From Sphaerochaeta sp. S2 (GTDB lineage: Bacteria > Spirochaetota > Spirochaetia > Sphaerochaetales > Sphaerochaetaceae), in assembly GCF_016406725.1 (NCBI RefSeq), contig NZ_JAEKNT010000232.1, positions 1 through 55,475 on the forward strand: 55,475 nucleotides of DNA, given 5' to 3'. A model generated the notes under the pieces. That model made no database searches, was not told the DNA's origin, and saw nothing but the letters and a program-made list of their open reading frames with translations. Shown here one piece after another: positions 42,639 to 52,065 of the stretch. Position numbers and translations under genes: made by a program. Every line of letters starts with the position of its first letter. Position 1 is the stretch's first letter.

Positions 42639-43847
42639 ATGGAATCCTTGCGTGAACTCTACAGAATTGGGTATGGCCCCTCGAGTAGCCATACCATGGG
42701 CCCGCGCTCTGCAGCACAACACTTCCTCTCCCTTCATGCTGACTGTCAGCGGTTTGAGGCTGATTTGTACGGAAGTTTGGCTGCTACCGGGAAGGGACAC
42801 TTGACCGATAAAGCCTTGCGAGAGGTATTTTCCTCCGCGGGAAAAGATGTTGAGATTGTCTGGTACCCAGAAATTGAGAAACCTTTCCACCCCAATGCAC
42901 TTACGATCCGCTCTCTTTCCGATACAGGTGAAGCCATCTATGAGAACACCTACTACAGTGTGGGAGGTGGAAAAATTGTTCTGGAAGGCGAAGATGCTGA
43001 CCAGGCTGCAGAAGTATATCCCAAGGCATATTCCAGAATGCGCCAGATTCTTGACTACTGCGGGGAAGAAGGGATGCAGATATGGGAGTTTGCTCTCCAG
43101 TTTGAGGATTCGGACATTCTTACCTACATGGATGAAATCTGGAGTGTGATGTGTGATGCAATTGAGCGTGGGGTGAATGCAGAGGGAGTACTTCCTGGGG
43201 GATTGAAGCTTCCAAGGAAGGCAAGCCAATTCAACTCCAAAGCTGGTGAGTTCACCGCTGCAATGGGAAATCCTGCATTTGCCATCAGCTACGCTCTTGC
43301 AGTCAGTGAGGAGAATGCTGGTGGGGGGAAGATTGTCACAGCCCCAACCTGTGGAAGTTGTGGGGTTCTCCCTGGGGTTTTGTACTACCTGGCTAAACAA
43401 TACAAGTTCCCCAAGATACGTATATTGCGTGCGCTTCTTACCGCTGGGATCATCGGCAATGTGGTAAAGACCAATGGATCGATCAGTGGGGCGGAGGTTG
43501 GTTGCCAAGGAGAGATAGGGGTTGCTTGTGCAATGGCAGGAGCTGCTGCTACACAACTTCTTGGTGGCTCCATCTTCCAGATAGAGTATGCTGCAGAGAT
43601 GGGCCTGGAGCATCATCTTGGTCTTACCTGTGACCCAATGCGTGGTCTTGTACAGATTCCATGCATTGAACGAAATGCTCTTGCCACCATGCGTTCCATA
43701 GACCACTGCACCTATGCCCTTCTTGGTGATGGGCGCCATAAAGTCTCTTTCGACAGTGTCATCGAGGTGATGATGGAAACTGGACAAGCACTTCCTTCCC
43801 TCTATCGAGAAACAAGCAAAGGCGGCCTTGCAAAAGTCCTCGGATAA
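42639..43847 (+). CDS. sdaA: L-serine dehydratase, iron-sulfur type, single chain
   Basis: 402 residues; deaminates serine to pyruvate with a 4Fe-4S cluster. The beta domain opens with RELYRIGYGPSSSHTMGPRSAA; the alpha domain holds the cluster cysteines in APTCGSCGVLPGV, VGCQGEIGVACAMAG and CDPMRGLVQIPCIERN. Both domains are in one polypeptide, as in E. coli SdaA rather than the split Gram-positive form. ATG 42639 is used; a TTG six bases upstream is less likely. Confidence 0.94.
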   Translation: MESLRELYRIGYGPSSSHTMGPRSAAQHFLSLHADCQRFEADLYGSLAATGKGHLTDKALREVFSSAGKDVEIVWYPEIEKPFHPNALTIRSLSDTGEAIYENTYYSVGGGKIVLEGEDADQAAEVYPKAYSRMRQILDYCGEEGMQIWEFALQFEDSDILTYMDEIWSVMCDAIERGVNAEGVLPGGLKLPRKASQFNSKAGEFTAAMGNPAFAISYALAVSEENAGGGKIVTAPTCGSCGVLPGVLYYLAKQYKFPKIRILRALLTAGIIGNVVKTNGSISGAEVGCQGEIGVACAMAGAAATQLLGGSIFQIEYAAEMGLEHHLGLTCDPMRGLVQIPCIERNALATMRSIDHCTYALLGDGRHKVSFDSVIEVMMETGQALPSLYRETSKGGLAKVLG

Positions 43848-43985
43848 GAATAGTATGTCATAAGATAAACGTGCTCTAATCTATTCTATAGGATTGATAT
43901 AGATGGATTTTAGGCATGTCTAATAGTACTGAACATGTCATTTATACTCGTTGCTACTGACATAGGTTTTCTGGATAGGTATGCT

Positions 43986-44456
43986 ATGAGACAGAGGAAA
44001 CAATACCCTAATCTTTCAAAGAATAGCCAAGCAATTCGCATTGGCATTTTTTTCATAGCTTGTTTGGTGTTATCTCATCCTCTCATTGCAGCAATTTCAT
44101 TGCAGGACCCATTTCCCTCAGATGTAAAATTTGTTCTGGTGCAGGGCAGTGAACGTAGGTCCCAACAGGAAGTGCCTATCGCCGAATTGTACGTTCAGGC
44201 AAAACACCGTGGAAGGGGAAGCGTCTCAATAACCTACTCCCCTCTCACTGATGGTACTAATTCAGTGCTGTATCAGATGGTCAGAGAAGATGGCAGGCAA
44301 TTAAATGGTGGTTTTTGTGCCGAATACGAGGCAAGTAATCAACAGAGAAGGACCTACCGGCTCTGTTCGTTAAAAGCCTTGCTCTCTCGTTCCTTGCGGG
44401 AAGAGGAAATGCATCTAACAAGCACCATTATTCTCGATCTCTCCGTTGAGTTGTAA
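43986..44456 (+). CDS. Exported protein of unknown function
   Basis: About 156 residues from ATG 43986 (the frame is open from ATG 43935). A basic N-terminus (RQRKQYPNLSKNSQAIR) and hydrophobic stretch IGIFFIACLVLSHPLIAA form a signal peptide, cleaved perhaps after LIAA. The mature part is about 115 residues, beta-rich, with two Cys (GGFCAEYE and YRLCSLK) that could make a disulfide. No family recognised. The 138 bp before it hold no other feature I can support. Confidence 0.6.
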   Translation: MRQRKQYPNLSKNSQAIRIGIFFIACLVLSHPLIAAISLQDPFPSDVKFVLVQGSERRSQQEVPIAELYVQAKHRGRGSVSITYSPLTDGTNSVLYQMVREDGRQLNGGFCAEYEASNQQRRTYRLCSLKALLSRSLREEEMHLTSTIILDLSVEL

Positions 44457-44580
44457 CTACAAGAGTTACTGCTAAAACGAAACAGTACAACACTATTCTC
44501 ACCTATTCCCCTGGAGCCAATTATGTACACAAGAGGGTAATACCTCCACATAGGTGTGCTATATCTACGAATTCAATCAA

Positions 44581-44598
44581 AGTTGATTCTAATCAATT
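44581..44598 (+). promoter_or_regulatory. Metal-stress operator, copy 1
   Basis: AGTTGATT-CT-AATCAATT, an inverted repeat with one mismatched arm position, overlapping a TATCAT -10-like element (44598-44603). The same 18-nt palindrome returns before the HMA gene at 46851-46868. A Fur/MntR-type metal or peroxide sensor is a likely partner, but unproven. The rest of the 204-bp gap 44457-44660 shows nothing else clear. Confidence 0.7.
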
Positions 44599-44660
44599 AT
44601 CATTCTTTCATTCCTTGGTAGGTTACTCATGTAAGCAGAAGTAATGAAGGAGATTTTACG

Positions 44661-44969
44661 ATGACAAACAATACATCATTTACCCAATTGAAGAGAGAAT
44701 ATCTCAATATTCTGAAACAATATATTCCTATTGTAGATAGGATTCATGGGCCAAACCATCCTGAATTCCATGAAGTTCGCAGGATATTTGAGAACATGGA
44801 CAAAGAGCTGGATCAACCAGATGCAGGGAGTACTGGATTGCAGGAATGCTTTTCTCAACTAAGAAGCCTCACTCAGAATTATAGAATCCCTGAAGATGTT
44901 TGTGAAAGCTATGAGGCAGTGTATCAGATGTTGTCAGAACTCGATGAAGCCTATCACCGGATCAAGTGA
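44661..44969 (+). CDS. Small helical protein, RIC-like fragment (iron-sulfur repair family?)
   Basis: 102 residues, all-helical and acidic. The segment YIPIVDRIHGPNHPEFHEVRRIFENM recalls a conserved piece of RIC/ScdA di-iron repair proteins, but the protein lacks the full hemerythrin-like set of His ligands. GAAGGAG precedes the ATG. It is 20 bp upstream of the P1B ATPase and likely co-transcribed, behind the metal-type palindrome. A metal-handling accessory is the best guess. Confidence 0.6.
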   Translation: MTNNTSFTQLKREYLNILKQYIPIVDRIHGPNHPEFHEVRRIFENMDKELDQPDAGSTGLQECFSQLRSLTQNYRIPEDVCESYEAVYQMLSELDEAYHRIK

Positions 44970-44989
44970 CCAGAGGAAAGGAGCAACAA

Positions 44990-46849
44990 ATGCAGAAATA
45001 TATTCTCGCCAGAAAAAACACTATTGCAGCAGTCAGTGCCCTGCTGATCATCCTTGGGTTTACCAGTGCACTAGGGTTTCACAATGAGCGGCTGGCAATG
45101 TGGTCTCTTGCCTTGGCTTCTGTGTTGGGTGTTGCTCCGATAGCCATCCAGGCATATCAAGCACTCAGGGTGAAGGTCGTCAGTATCGATGTACTGGTAA
45201 CAATTGCGGTAGCAGGAGCTTTCGTTATTAGGAACTTTGAAGAGTCGGCAATCGTTACGTTTCTTTTTCTTTTTGGCGCCTTCCTTGAGCAAAGAACCTT
45301 ACAGAAAACCCGTTCTGCAATCAAGGAATTGACGGAAATGGCACCTGAGAGTGCTTGGAAACAACAGGAAGACGGCACGTTTGGAGAGGTTGCGATTGAT
45401 GAGGTGGCAGTAGGTGATATCCTGTTGGTAAAGACAGGAGCGAAAGTACCTGTGGATGGCTTGGTCCAGTCTGGGGATGGATATATCAATGAAGCGAGCA
45501 TTACCGGTGAGGCTGTACCTGTCGGCAAGCAGAAGAACTCCCATGTATTTGCTGGTACTATCCTAGAAAATGGAACCATCCAGATTGTTGCTGAACGTGT
45601 TGGTGAAGATACCACCTTCGGAAGAATCATTGAATTGGTCGAGGAGGCACAGGATTCAAAATCCGAGACCCAGCGATTTATCGATAGATTCTCCCTGTAC
45701 TACACACCGCTTGTCCTGATTCTATCCCTGCTTGTGTGGCTGGTATCGCGTAATCTGGAACTTGCCATCACTATTCTGGTCCTTGGTTGTCCTGGTGCCT
45801 TGGTGATCGGGGTTCCTGTCTCGAATGTCGCAGGTATCGGTAACGGTGCACGCCATGGGGTCCTTCTAAAGGGTAGTGAGGTTATCCATGATTTCAGCAA
45901 GGTTGACACCATTGTCTTTGACAAGACCGGAACATTGACCATGGGGAATCCGAGTGTTGCAGATACCGTATATTATACTACTGAGAAAGAGAAAACTGCA
46001 GCATACCTTGTCAGCGTGGAACTAGAATCTGACCATCCTTTGGCAAATGCGATAGTTGAAAAACTTGGAAACATCGATACCTATACGGTTGGAAAAACTG
46101 ATGTTGCTCCGGGTGGTGGAATTGTCGCCATGGTGGAAGGAAAGAGAGTAGTGGTCGGGAATGTTACGCTGATGGAAGAAGAGCAGGTAGCGATATCCGA
46201 TCAAGTTCAGAAGGATATTGTACGGCTCGAGAAACAGGGGAATTCTCTTGTACTCATTGCTTTTGATGGGGAAGTAAAAGCCTTGTTCGGTATTCGTGAC
46301 CAAGTACGTCCAAATGTGAAGAGCCATCTACAAAGACTGAAGAAACTAGGGGTAAAGCATCTCGTGGTTCTTTCAGGGGATAATCAAGGAACGGTGGACT
46401 TGGTTGCTCGACAGCTTGGCTTGACTGAAGCCTATGGGCATATGCTTCCCGAGGACAAGGCTGCCTATATCAAGAAACTACAGGAAGAAGGACGAATTAT
46501 TGCATTTGTAGGGGATGGAGTGAACGATAGTCCCTCCCTCGCCTTGGCCCAGATTGGGATTGCGATGGGTAGTGGTACGGATGTTGCTATTGAAACTTCT
46601 GATGTCGTCCTGATGAGTTCCGATTTAAGCCGACTGCCTCTTGCTTTGGGATTGAGTAAAGCTATTCTTGCGAATATGAGACAGAATATTGCTATTGCTG
46701 TAGGTGTGGTGCTGGTCCTATTGGCAAGTGTGTTCTTTAGTGAGTGGATGAACATGTCAATTGGTATGCTGGTCCACGAAGCGAGCATCTTGGTTGTAAT
46801 CCTTAACGGGATGAGGCTACTTCGGTACCGATTACGAAGAGCACGTTGA
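44990..46849 (+). CDS. P1B-type heavy-metal ATPase with CPG motif
   Basis: 619 residues. P-type core: actuator TGEAVPVGK, phosphorylation DKTGTLTMGNP (Asp311), nucleotide-binding HPLAN and hinge VGDGVNDSPSLALAQIGIAMGSGTDVA. The transmembrane metal site reads GCPGALVIGVPVSN (Cys267), CPG rather than CPC, and the last helix has LVHEASILVVILNGMRLLR, close to the HEGST type of P1B-4 pumps. No N-terminal metal-binding domain; a separate HMA protein is encoded downstream. AAAGGAG precedes ATG 44990. Likely exports a transition metal such as iron, manganese or zinc. Confidence 0.88.
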   Translation: MQKYILARKNTIAAVSALLIILGFTSALGFHNERLAMWSLALASVLGVAPIAIQAYQALRVKVVSIDVLVTIAVAGAFVIRNFEESAIVTFLFLFGAFLEQRTLQKTRSAIKELTEMAPESAWKQQEDGTFGEVAIDEVAVGDILLVKTGAKVPVDGLVQSGDGYINEASITGEAVPVGKQKNSHVFAGTILENGTIQIVAERVGEDTTFGRIIELVEEAQDSKSETQRFIDRFSLYYTPLVLILSLLVWLVSRNLELAITILVLGCPGALVIGVPVSNVAGIGNGARHGVLLKGSEVIHDFSKVDTIVFDKTGTLTMGNPSVADTVYYTTEKEKTAAYLVSVELESDHPLANAIVEKLGNIDTYTVGKTDVAPGGGIVAMVEGKRVVVGNVTLMEEEQVAISDQVQKDIVRLEKQGNSLVLIAFDGEVKALFGIRDQVRPNVKSHLQRLKKLGVKHLVVLSGDNQGTVDLVARQLGLTEAYGHMLPEDKAAYIKKLQEEGRIIAFVGDGVNDSPSLALAQIGIAMGSGTDVAIETSDVVLMSSDLSRLPLALGLSKAILANMRQNIAIAVGVVLVLLASVFFSEWMNMSIGMLVHEASILVVILNGMRLLRYRLRRAR

Positions 46850-46850
46850 A

Positions 46851-46868
46851 AATTGATTTGAATCAATT
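46851..46868 (+). promoter_or_regulatory. Metal-stress operator, copy 2
   Basis: AATTGATT-TG-AATCAATT, perfect 8-bp arms, starting one base after the ATPase stop and about 59 bp before the HMA gene. Matches copy 1 at 15 of 18 positions, including both inner half-sites. Confidence 0.72.
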
Positions 46869-46927
46869 ACAAAGCATGTATACAGGTATATGCTTAATAT
46901 ATAAGAACAAAGAAAGGAGTTCATTCT

Positions 46928-47161
46928 ATGAAAAAAGCTACAATCCAGTTGGAAACATTAACCTGTCCTTCCTGTTTGTTGAAAATTGAAAACGCTACCA
47001 AAAACTTACAGGGTGTCCAGAAAGAGAGTGTTCAGGTACTATTTAACTCGAGTAAGGTAAAATTATCCTTTGATGAGAAGACTATTGCCCTGGAAAAGAT
47101 AGAGCAAGCGATTACCACGTTGGGTTATATAGTGAAAAAATCACAGGCTAGGGCTATGTAG
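46928..47161 (+). CDS. Free-standing heavy-metal-associated (HMA) domain protein
   Basis: 77 residues with the ferredoxin-like HMA fold: KKATIQLETLTCPSCLLKIENATKNLQGV contains the metal-binding CPSC, and the final segment IEQAITTLGYIVKK completes the fold. It may pass metal to or sense metal for the neighbouring ATPase, which lacks such a domain. AAAGGAG lies at 46913-46919. It has its own copy of the palindromic operator, so it can be expressed separately. Confidence 0.88.
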   Translation: MKKATIQLETLTCPSCLLKIENATKNLQGVQKESVQVLFNSSKVKLSFDEKTIALEKIEQAITTLGYIVKKSQARAM

Positions 47162-47190
47162 TTCTTTTCAAAACGGAGTATTTTTAGCAT

Positions 47191-47231
47191 AAAACAACAA
47201 GCGGGGTTGCATTGAGCAATCCCGCTTGTTG
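47191..47231. terminator. Bidirectional terminator between HMA and leuS
   Basis: A 16-bp stem (47195-47210 with 47216-47231), one G-U pair, 5-nt loop ATTGA. On the minus strand it is followed by TTTT, giving a good leuS terminator; on the plus strand the downstream T content is weaker. Confidence 0.85.
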
Positions 47232-47254
47232 CATGTGTTGGACTCTATATAATA

Positions 47255-49771
47255 CTAGCGAACTACAATATTCACCAACTTATCTGGGACCACAATCTCC
47301 TTGACGATGGTCTTTCCTTCAATCCACTGCTGGATCTTCTCGCTCTCTTTGGCCATTGCAAGTGCTGAAGCCTTGTCCATGCCTTTGGAAACAGTCTGTT
47401 TGTCTCGAACCTTTCCGTTGACCTGGAACACCATCTCAATCTCATCATCGATGGTCAGGTTCTCCTCAAAGGTAGGCCAAGTCACTTTGGTGAGACTCTC
47501 CTTGTTGCCGAGCTTCTCCCAGAGTTCCTCAGCAATGTGCGGGACATATGGGCCAAGGAGTTTTACCAAGGTCTCTGCTACTACACTGGGGAACTCATCA
47601 ACCTTGTACAGCTCGTTTACCAACACCATCATCTGGCTGATGGCCGTATTGAAGTTCAATGTTGCCGTATCGTGGGTTACTTTCTTGATGGTCTTATGCA
47701 GGGTCTTGTTCAATTCCTTGGAGGGCTCATCATCGGTGATGGGTCTTTCCTCATAGAGTCTCCAAACCCTGTCCAGGAATCGGTAGATACCGTTCAGACC
47801 TGTGGTTGCCCATGGTTTTGAGACCTCAAGGGGGCCCATGAACATCTCATACATTCGCATGGAGTCGGCTCCATATTCCTGGATGATCTCATCAGGGTTG
47901 ATAACGTTCTTGAGGCTCTTGGACATCTTGGCAATGACCCGCTCGAGCTTCTGCCCAGTCTCCTTCTCGACAAAGACGTCGGTCTCGACTTCTTCCACCA
48001 TATCGGTTGGGACAAGGCTCTTGTCCGGTCTCTGATACGCGTAGCTGGTAATCATTCCCTGGTTGACCAGCCGTTTGAAGGGCTCACTGGTGGAAACCAA
48101 TTCCAGGTCAAAGAGTACCTTGTGCCAGAAACGGGCATAGAGCAGGTGCAGTACAGCATGCTCTGCTCCACCGACATAGAGATCAACCGGCATCCAATAC
48201 TGTTCCTTTTCCTTGCTCACAAACTCTGTTTCATTGTTTGGATCAAGATAGCGCAAGTAATACCAGCAGGAACCTGCCCACTGGGGCATGGTATTGGTTT
48301 CTCGTTTTGCTGCTCCGCCACAAACAGGACAGGTGGTATGTACCCAACTGTCAATTTTGGCAAGTGGGCTTTCACCAGTACCGCTTGGTTCATAGCTGGA
48401 CACCTCGGGCAGCAGCAGTGGTAGCTGATCTTCTGGAATGGGGACCGTTCCGCAAGTTGGGCAGTGTACCAAGGGAATTGGTTCTCCCCAGTACCGCTGA
48501 CGACTGAAGATCCAGTCACGTAACTTGTAGTTTACGGACTTGGTACCCACTTTCCTCTCTTCCAGCCAGGCAATCATGGTGTTGATGGCGTCTTCTTTGT
48601 TGAGGCCATCGAGGAAGTCACTGTTTACGTGGATTCCATCCTCAGTCCATGCTTCTTCCTGAACATCGACATCACTCTTGAGTACTTCAATGATCGGGAG
48701 ATTGAATTTCTTTGCAAACTCCCAGTCACGGGTATCGTGGGCGGGAACCGCCATGATGGCTCCAGTGCCGTAGCTGATCAATACATAGTCAGCAATCCAG
48801 ATGGGGATTTTCTTTCCGTTCACTGGGTTGATCGCATAACTGCCACTGAAAACACCGGTCTTGTCTTTTGCCAGGTCGGTACGCTCGAGATCACTCTTTT
48901 TGGCAGTCGCCTCAAGGTACTCCTCAACAGCAGCCTTCTGATCCCCTCCGGTAAGTTTGCCTACCAAGGGGTGTTCTGGAGCAACAACCATGTAGGTGGC
49001 TCCAAAGAGGGTGTCAGGGCGGGTGGTATATACCTCAAGGCTGTCATCCATCCCATCAATCTGGAAGACGACTGAGGCTCCCTCACTTCTTCCTATCCAG
49101 TTTTGCTGCATGAGCTTCACTGATTCAGGCCAGTTTACACTGTCCAGGTCAGCGAGCAGCTTGTCTGCATATTCAGTAATCTTGAGGACCCACTGGCGGA
49201 TGCTTTTCCGTACAACCGTAGTTCCGCAACGTTCACACTTTCCGTCCTTCACCTCTTCATTAGCCAAGCCGGTCTTGCAGTTGTCACACCAGTTGATCGG
49301 GGTGTGTGACTCATAGGCCAGTCCTTGTTTATAGAGCTGGAGGAAAATCCACTGTGTCCAGCGGTAGTATTCACTTGTATGGGTAGAGACTTCCCGGTTC
49401 CAGTCATAGCTGAAACCCAGACGTTTGATCTGTTTTCGGAAGTTCTCGATGTTCTTCTCTGTGGTTACCTTGGGATGGGTGCCTGTCTTTATCGCGTAGT
49501 TCTCAGCAGGTAGCCCGAATGAGTCGAATCCCATCGGATGCAGGACGTTGTAGCCGTTCATGCGTAGGTAACGGCAATAGATGTCGGTTGCGGTGTACCC
49601 TTCTGGGTGTCCCACGTGCAACCCTGCCCCGGATGGGTAGGGGAACATGTCCAAAACGTACACACGCTTATCAGCTGGTACGCTCTCGTCCTCGGTTACG
49701 GCAAAACTCTGGTTGTCTTCCCAGTATTTTTGCCATTTTGTCTCAATTTCACTGAAGGGATATTTGCTCAT
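47255..49771 (-). CDS. leuS: Leucyl-tRNA synthetase
   Basis: 838 residues, class I synthetase. HIGH-equivalent HVGH in GLHVGHPEG, the editing (CP1) domain in the middle with [21 protein letters not shown], zinc-type cysteines (CDNCKTG...CERCG; CPVCGG), KMSKS motif in [16 protein letters not shown] and the C-terminal anticodon and tail domains. Start [13 protein letters not shown] at 49771 matches the family; longer in-frame starts at 49783 and 49840 do not. No ribosome binding site; see promoter entry. Confidence 0.97.
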   Translation of the reverse strand: MSKYPFSEIETKWQKYWEDNQSFAVTEDESVPADKRVYVLDMFPYPSGAGLHVGHPEGYTATDIYCRYLRMNGYNVLHPMGFDSFGLPAENYAIKTGTHPKVTTEKNIENFRKQIKRLGFSYDWNREVSTHTSEYYRWTQWIFLQLYKQGLAYESHTPINWCDNCKTGLANEEVKDGKCERCGTTVVRKSIRQWVLKITEYADKLLADLDSVNWPESVKLMQQNWIGRSEGASVVFQIDGMDDSLEVYTTRPDTLFGATYMVVAPEHPLVGKLTGGDQKAAVEEYLEATAKKSDLERTDLAKDKTGVFSGSYAINPVNGKKIPIWIADYVLISYGTGAIMAVPAHDTRDWEFAKKFNLPIIEVLKSDVDVQEEAWTEDGIHVNSDFLDGLNKEDAINTMIAWLEERKVGTKSVNYKLRDWIFSRQRYWGEPIPLVHCPTCGTVPIPEDQLPLLLPEVSSYEPSGTGESPLAKIDSWVHTTCPVCGGAAKRETNTMPQWAGSCWYYLRYLDPNNETEFVSKEKEQYWMPVDLYVGGAEHAVLHLLYARFWHKVLFDLELVSTSEPFKRLVNQGMITSYAYQRPDKSLVPTDMVEEVETDVFVEKETGQKLERVIAKMSKSLKNVINPDEIIQEYGADSMRMYEMFMGPLEVSKPWATTGLNGIYRFLDRVWRLYEERPITDDEPSKELNKTLHKTIKKVTHDTATLNFNTAISQMMVLVNELYKVDEFPSVVAETLVKLLGPYVPHIAEELWEKLGNKESLTKVTWPTFEENLTIDDEIEMVFQVNGKVRDKQTVSKGMDKASALAMAKESEKIQQWIEGKTIVKEIVVPDKLVNIVVR

Positions 49772-49778
49772 GGGAGCA

Positions 49779-49807
49779 ATCATACCTTTGGAGTGCTGTT
49801 CAGTCAA
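49779..49807 (-). promoter_or_regulatory. leuS promoter predicting a leaderless mRNA
   Basis: Minus strand TTGACT (49807-49802), 17-bp spacer, TATGAT (49784-49779), seven bases, then ATG at 49771. Both boxes are near consensus and nothing resembling a ribosome binding site lies before the ATG. Confidence 0.68.
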
Positions 49808-49823
49808 CGCATGAAAGCATTTC

Positions 49824-51086
49824 TCAGAGGGTTCCATCATCCACAGTGGGAGAAAATTCCACTGCTTCCATCCTGTTTCCCTTCATGGAGATGATTCTGA
49901 AGGTACCGAGCTGTGACTGTACCACATCCCCCTGATCAGGTATGTTCCCGATCAGGTCAAGAAGGTATGCAGCAACCGTACTGGTTTTCTGCTTGCATGC
50001 ATCGGTATCGAGGTCCAGTTCATCGACGAGTTGCTGAAACGGTGTATCTGCCATAACAAGGAATGTGCCCGGGTTTTTCTCCCTCTCCACGATACGGTCA
50101 GGATACCTCCGTTCATGCTCATCATAGAGCTCCCCAAACAGTTGCTCGGCTACATCCTCCATGGTGACCACACCGCTGAATCCACCATACTCATCCAGAA
50201 CGATCGCTTGCTGGAGCTTGGCTTTCTTGAAGCGGAAAAAGACATCATCAAGATGCATTTGTTCTGGGACAAAAATTGGTTCTCGGATAATGGAAGAGAT
50301 CGGGCGTCCCATCTGTTTTTTCAGCTGAGTGCGAAGAATGTCACGAACCAGTACAATACCGATGATGTTCTCCGGGCTCCCATGAAAAACAGGGATACGA
50401 CTGAATCCCGCTTTTACAATGGAAGGGAATGCATCACGAATGGTGAGCTCGTCACTGATGCAAAATACATTGGTCCTATGGGTCATGATGGTTCTTACCT
50501 GGGTTTCACTGAAATGGATTGCCCTTTGCATGAGATCCGATTCATAGCGATCCACCAGACCGACATCCTCGGCTGCGTCGACCATATGCATCACCCCTTC
50601 GGTGGTGATGGTCGGTTCAGCGTGGGAGGCAAAGAACCTGGTGATAATCGCAGAGAAATGCCTAAGCAACCAGACCACAGGAAACAGCACTATTTCGAGG
50701 AAACGCAAAGGATATGCCATGAAAACAGCAATTTTCATGTTATGGGTGAGTGCCAATTGCTTTGGCGTGATCTCTCCGAAAATGAGGATAACCAGGGTAA
50801 GTAAGCCGGTAGCATACCCAACTGGCTGACTGGAAAAGAACTCGATGGAGAACGTGGTGACCAAGGACGATACCGTGATATTCACTACATTGTTTCCCAC
50901 CAGAACGGTCGTGATGAGCTCTTCAGGCTTCTGGCTAAGTTTATACACCAATTTAGCCGCACGTTTCTTGCGGTTGTCCAGAATTTTAAGTTGCACAAAA
51001 GAGAGTGAGGTAAATGCCGTCTCTGTGGCAGAAAAGACTCCAGAGAGGATTAACAGGATGATGATGGCGGTTAGTTGTACGTGCAT
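49824..51086 (-). CDS. CNNM/CorC (DUF21-CBS) membrane protein
   Basis: 420 residues. DUF21 membrane domain (about 1-185) with [20 protein letters not shown] and [15 protein letters not shown], a CBS pair (about 200-320; [23 protein letters not shown] and [19 protein letters not shown]) and a C-terminal CorC_HlyC domain. The family acts in Mg2+ or Na+ transport. AGGTG 4-5 nt upstream of ATG 51086 supports that start over 51113. Part of the minus-strand group with corA, both linked to divalent cation transport. Confidence 0.93.
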   Translation of the reverse strand: MHVQLTAIIILLILSGVFSATETAFTSLSFVQLKILDNRKKRAAKLVYKLSQKPEELITTVLVGNNVVNITVSSLVTTFSIEFFSSQPVGYATGLLTLVILIFGEITPKQLALTHNMKIAVFMAYPLRFLEIVLFPVVWLLRHFSAIITRFFASHAEPTITTEGVMHMVDAAEDVGLVDRYESDLMQRAIHFSETQVRTIMTHRTNVFCISDELTIRDAFPSIVKAGFSRIPVFHGSPENIIGIVLVRDILRTQLKKQMGRPISSIIREPIFVPEQMHLDDVFFRFKKAKLQQAIVLDEYGGFSGVVTMEDVAEQLFGELYDEHERRYPDRIVEREKNPGTFLVMADTPFQQLVDELDLDTDACKQKTSTVAAYLLDLIGNIPDQGDVVQSQLGTFRIISMKGNRMEAVEFSPTVDDGTL

Positions 51087-51106
51087 GTACACCTCCCAGC
51101 CACTGA

Positions 51107-51136
51107 CAAACAAAACGGGTGTTCAATTGAGCACCC
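51107..51136 (-). terminator. Terminator-like hairpin in the CNNM leader
   Basis: A 20-nt inverted repeat (51117-51136), GGGTGCTCAATTGAACACCC on the minus strand, followed by GTTTTGTTTG. It may end transcription from the GNAT-corA side. Since a TTGTCT-18 bp-TATACT promoter-like pair lies upstream, it could also be an attenuator for the CNNM gene. Confidence 0.55.
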
Positions 51137-51252
51137 CATACTAGGTAACGGGTCTTCCATAATGAAATCAGTATAGCAACAGTTTCACCCACCAGACAAG
51201 TGGAATAGACCAGGTGGGAAGGAAAAAGGTTTCCCGAGCCAAATACCTTTTT

Positions 51253-52065
51253 TTATAGGGTGTAGACCATCTCGCTCTGGGTAAGGAGAAGGGAGAATCC
51301 CATGTGGGTCAATACACCATTTATTCCTTCACAATCGCTGGAGACATTCAATATTCCCAGTGTTGGGGTTTCTGTACAGGTTTTTGATGAAATGATGGCC
51401 TGCTTGGCGAATCCCTGCCTTCTGTATTGTGGTTCTATATAGATTTGGGCTATTGAACCTTTAGCGGGGTTGAAGCAAATAACCCCGCGTTTGACTGAGT
51501 CATGCACAATGTCATAGGCGGTAAATCCCCCACGGCTGATACATGCATCGCTGTTCTGCCAGCTGGGATTACAGTCTCCAGAAGGGATACTGATGTTCTC
51601 CTGTTTCTGCAACTGCACAGAGGACGTACCTTCCAGCATCTCTTTCTTGATTTGGTAGCAAAGCAGGCTTCTGGTGATGGTAAACCCGTGACTCAGATAC
51701 AATTTCTTTGCTCGTTCATTTGTATCGATAACTTCCAGGAAGAAGGAGTTGAAACCACGTTGCTTGATATGTGCAAGCGTAGCATCGATCAATTGGTGGG
51801 CATATCCATTTCCTTGATAGGAAGGAATGATACCCGTTCCGGCGTCATATGCGTTTGTTCCCCTGATTGCGACCAGGATGAACCCCACCAGAGTGCTACC
51901 ATCAAAAAGACCGATAGAGTCTTCAGGGGAGTACCCCAGGGCATGGAGATGTGCTTTCAGTTGTGCCTCGCTCATATGGATGGGAACCTCATAGTTGCTG
52001 AAGGCTTCATTGAAGACCTGCGTAAGTGTTTCTATGGATATGTGGGTGAGAGGGGATGTTACCAC
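51253..52065 (-). CDS. Tandem GNAT acetyltransferase
   Basis: About 270 residues from GTG 52065, which has GGAGG 8 nt upstream and overlaps the corA stop by 7 nt. Two acetyl-CoA pyrophosphate-binding motifs are visible: GIIPSYQGNGYAHQLID (first half) and IYIEPQYRRQGFAKQAI (second half), so two GNAT folds in one chain. LEVIDTNERAKKLYLSHGF completes the first fold. Substrate unknown. Co-transcribed with corA. Confidence 0.8.
   Translation of the reverse strand: MVTSPLTHISIETLTQVFNEAFSNYEVPIHMSEAQLKAHLHALGYSPEDSIGLFDGSTLVGFILVAIRGTNAYDAGTGIIPSYQGNGYAHQLIDATLAHIKQRGFNSFFLEVIDTNERAKKLYLSHGFTITRSLLCYQIKKEMLEGTSSVQLQKQENISIPSGDCNPSWQNSDACISRGGFTAYDIVHDSVKRGVICFNPAKGSIAQIYIEPQYRRQGFAKQAIISSKTCTETPTLGILNVSSDCEGINGVLTHMGFSLLLTQSEMVYTL

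Noticed and set aside
42537-43787. 416-codon open frame on the minus strand across sdaA
   Set aside because: Antisense shadow of serine dehydratase, whose catalytic motifs are all present on the plus strand; low-complexity, Cys/His-rich translation without homology.
44457-44660. Small ORFs or ncRNA in the gap before the metal locus
   Set aside because: Only short frames without ribosome binding sites and weak hairpins; apart from the palindrome and a -10-like element nothing is supportable.
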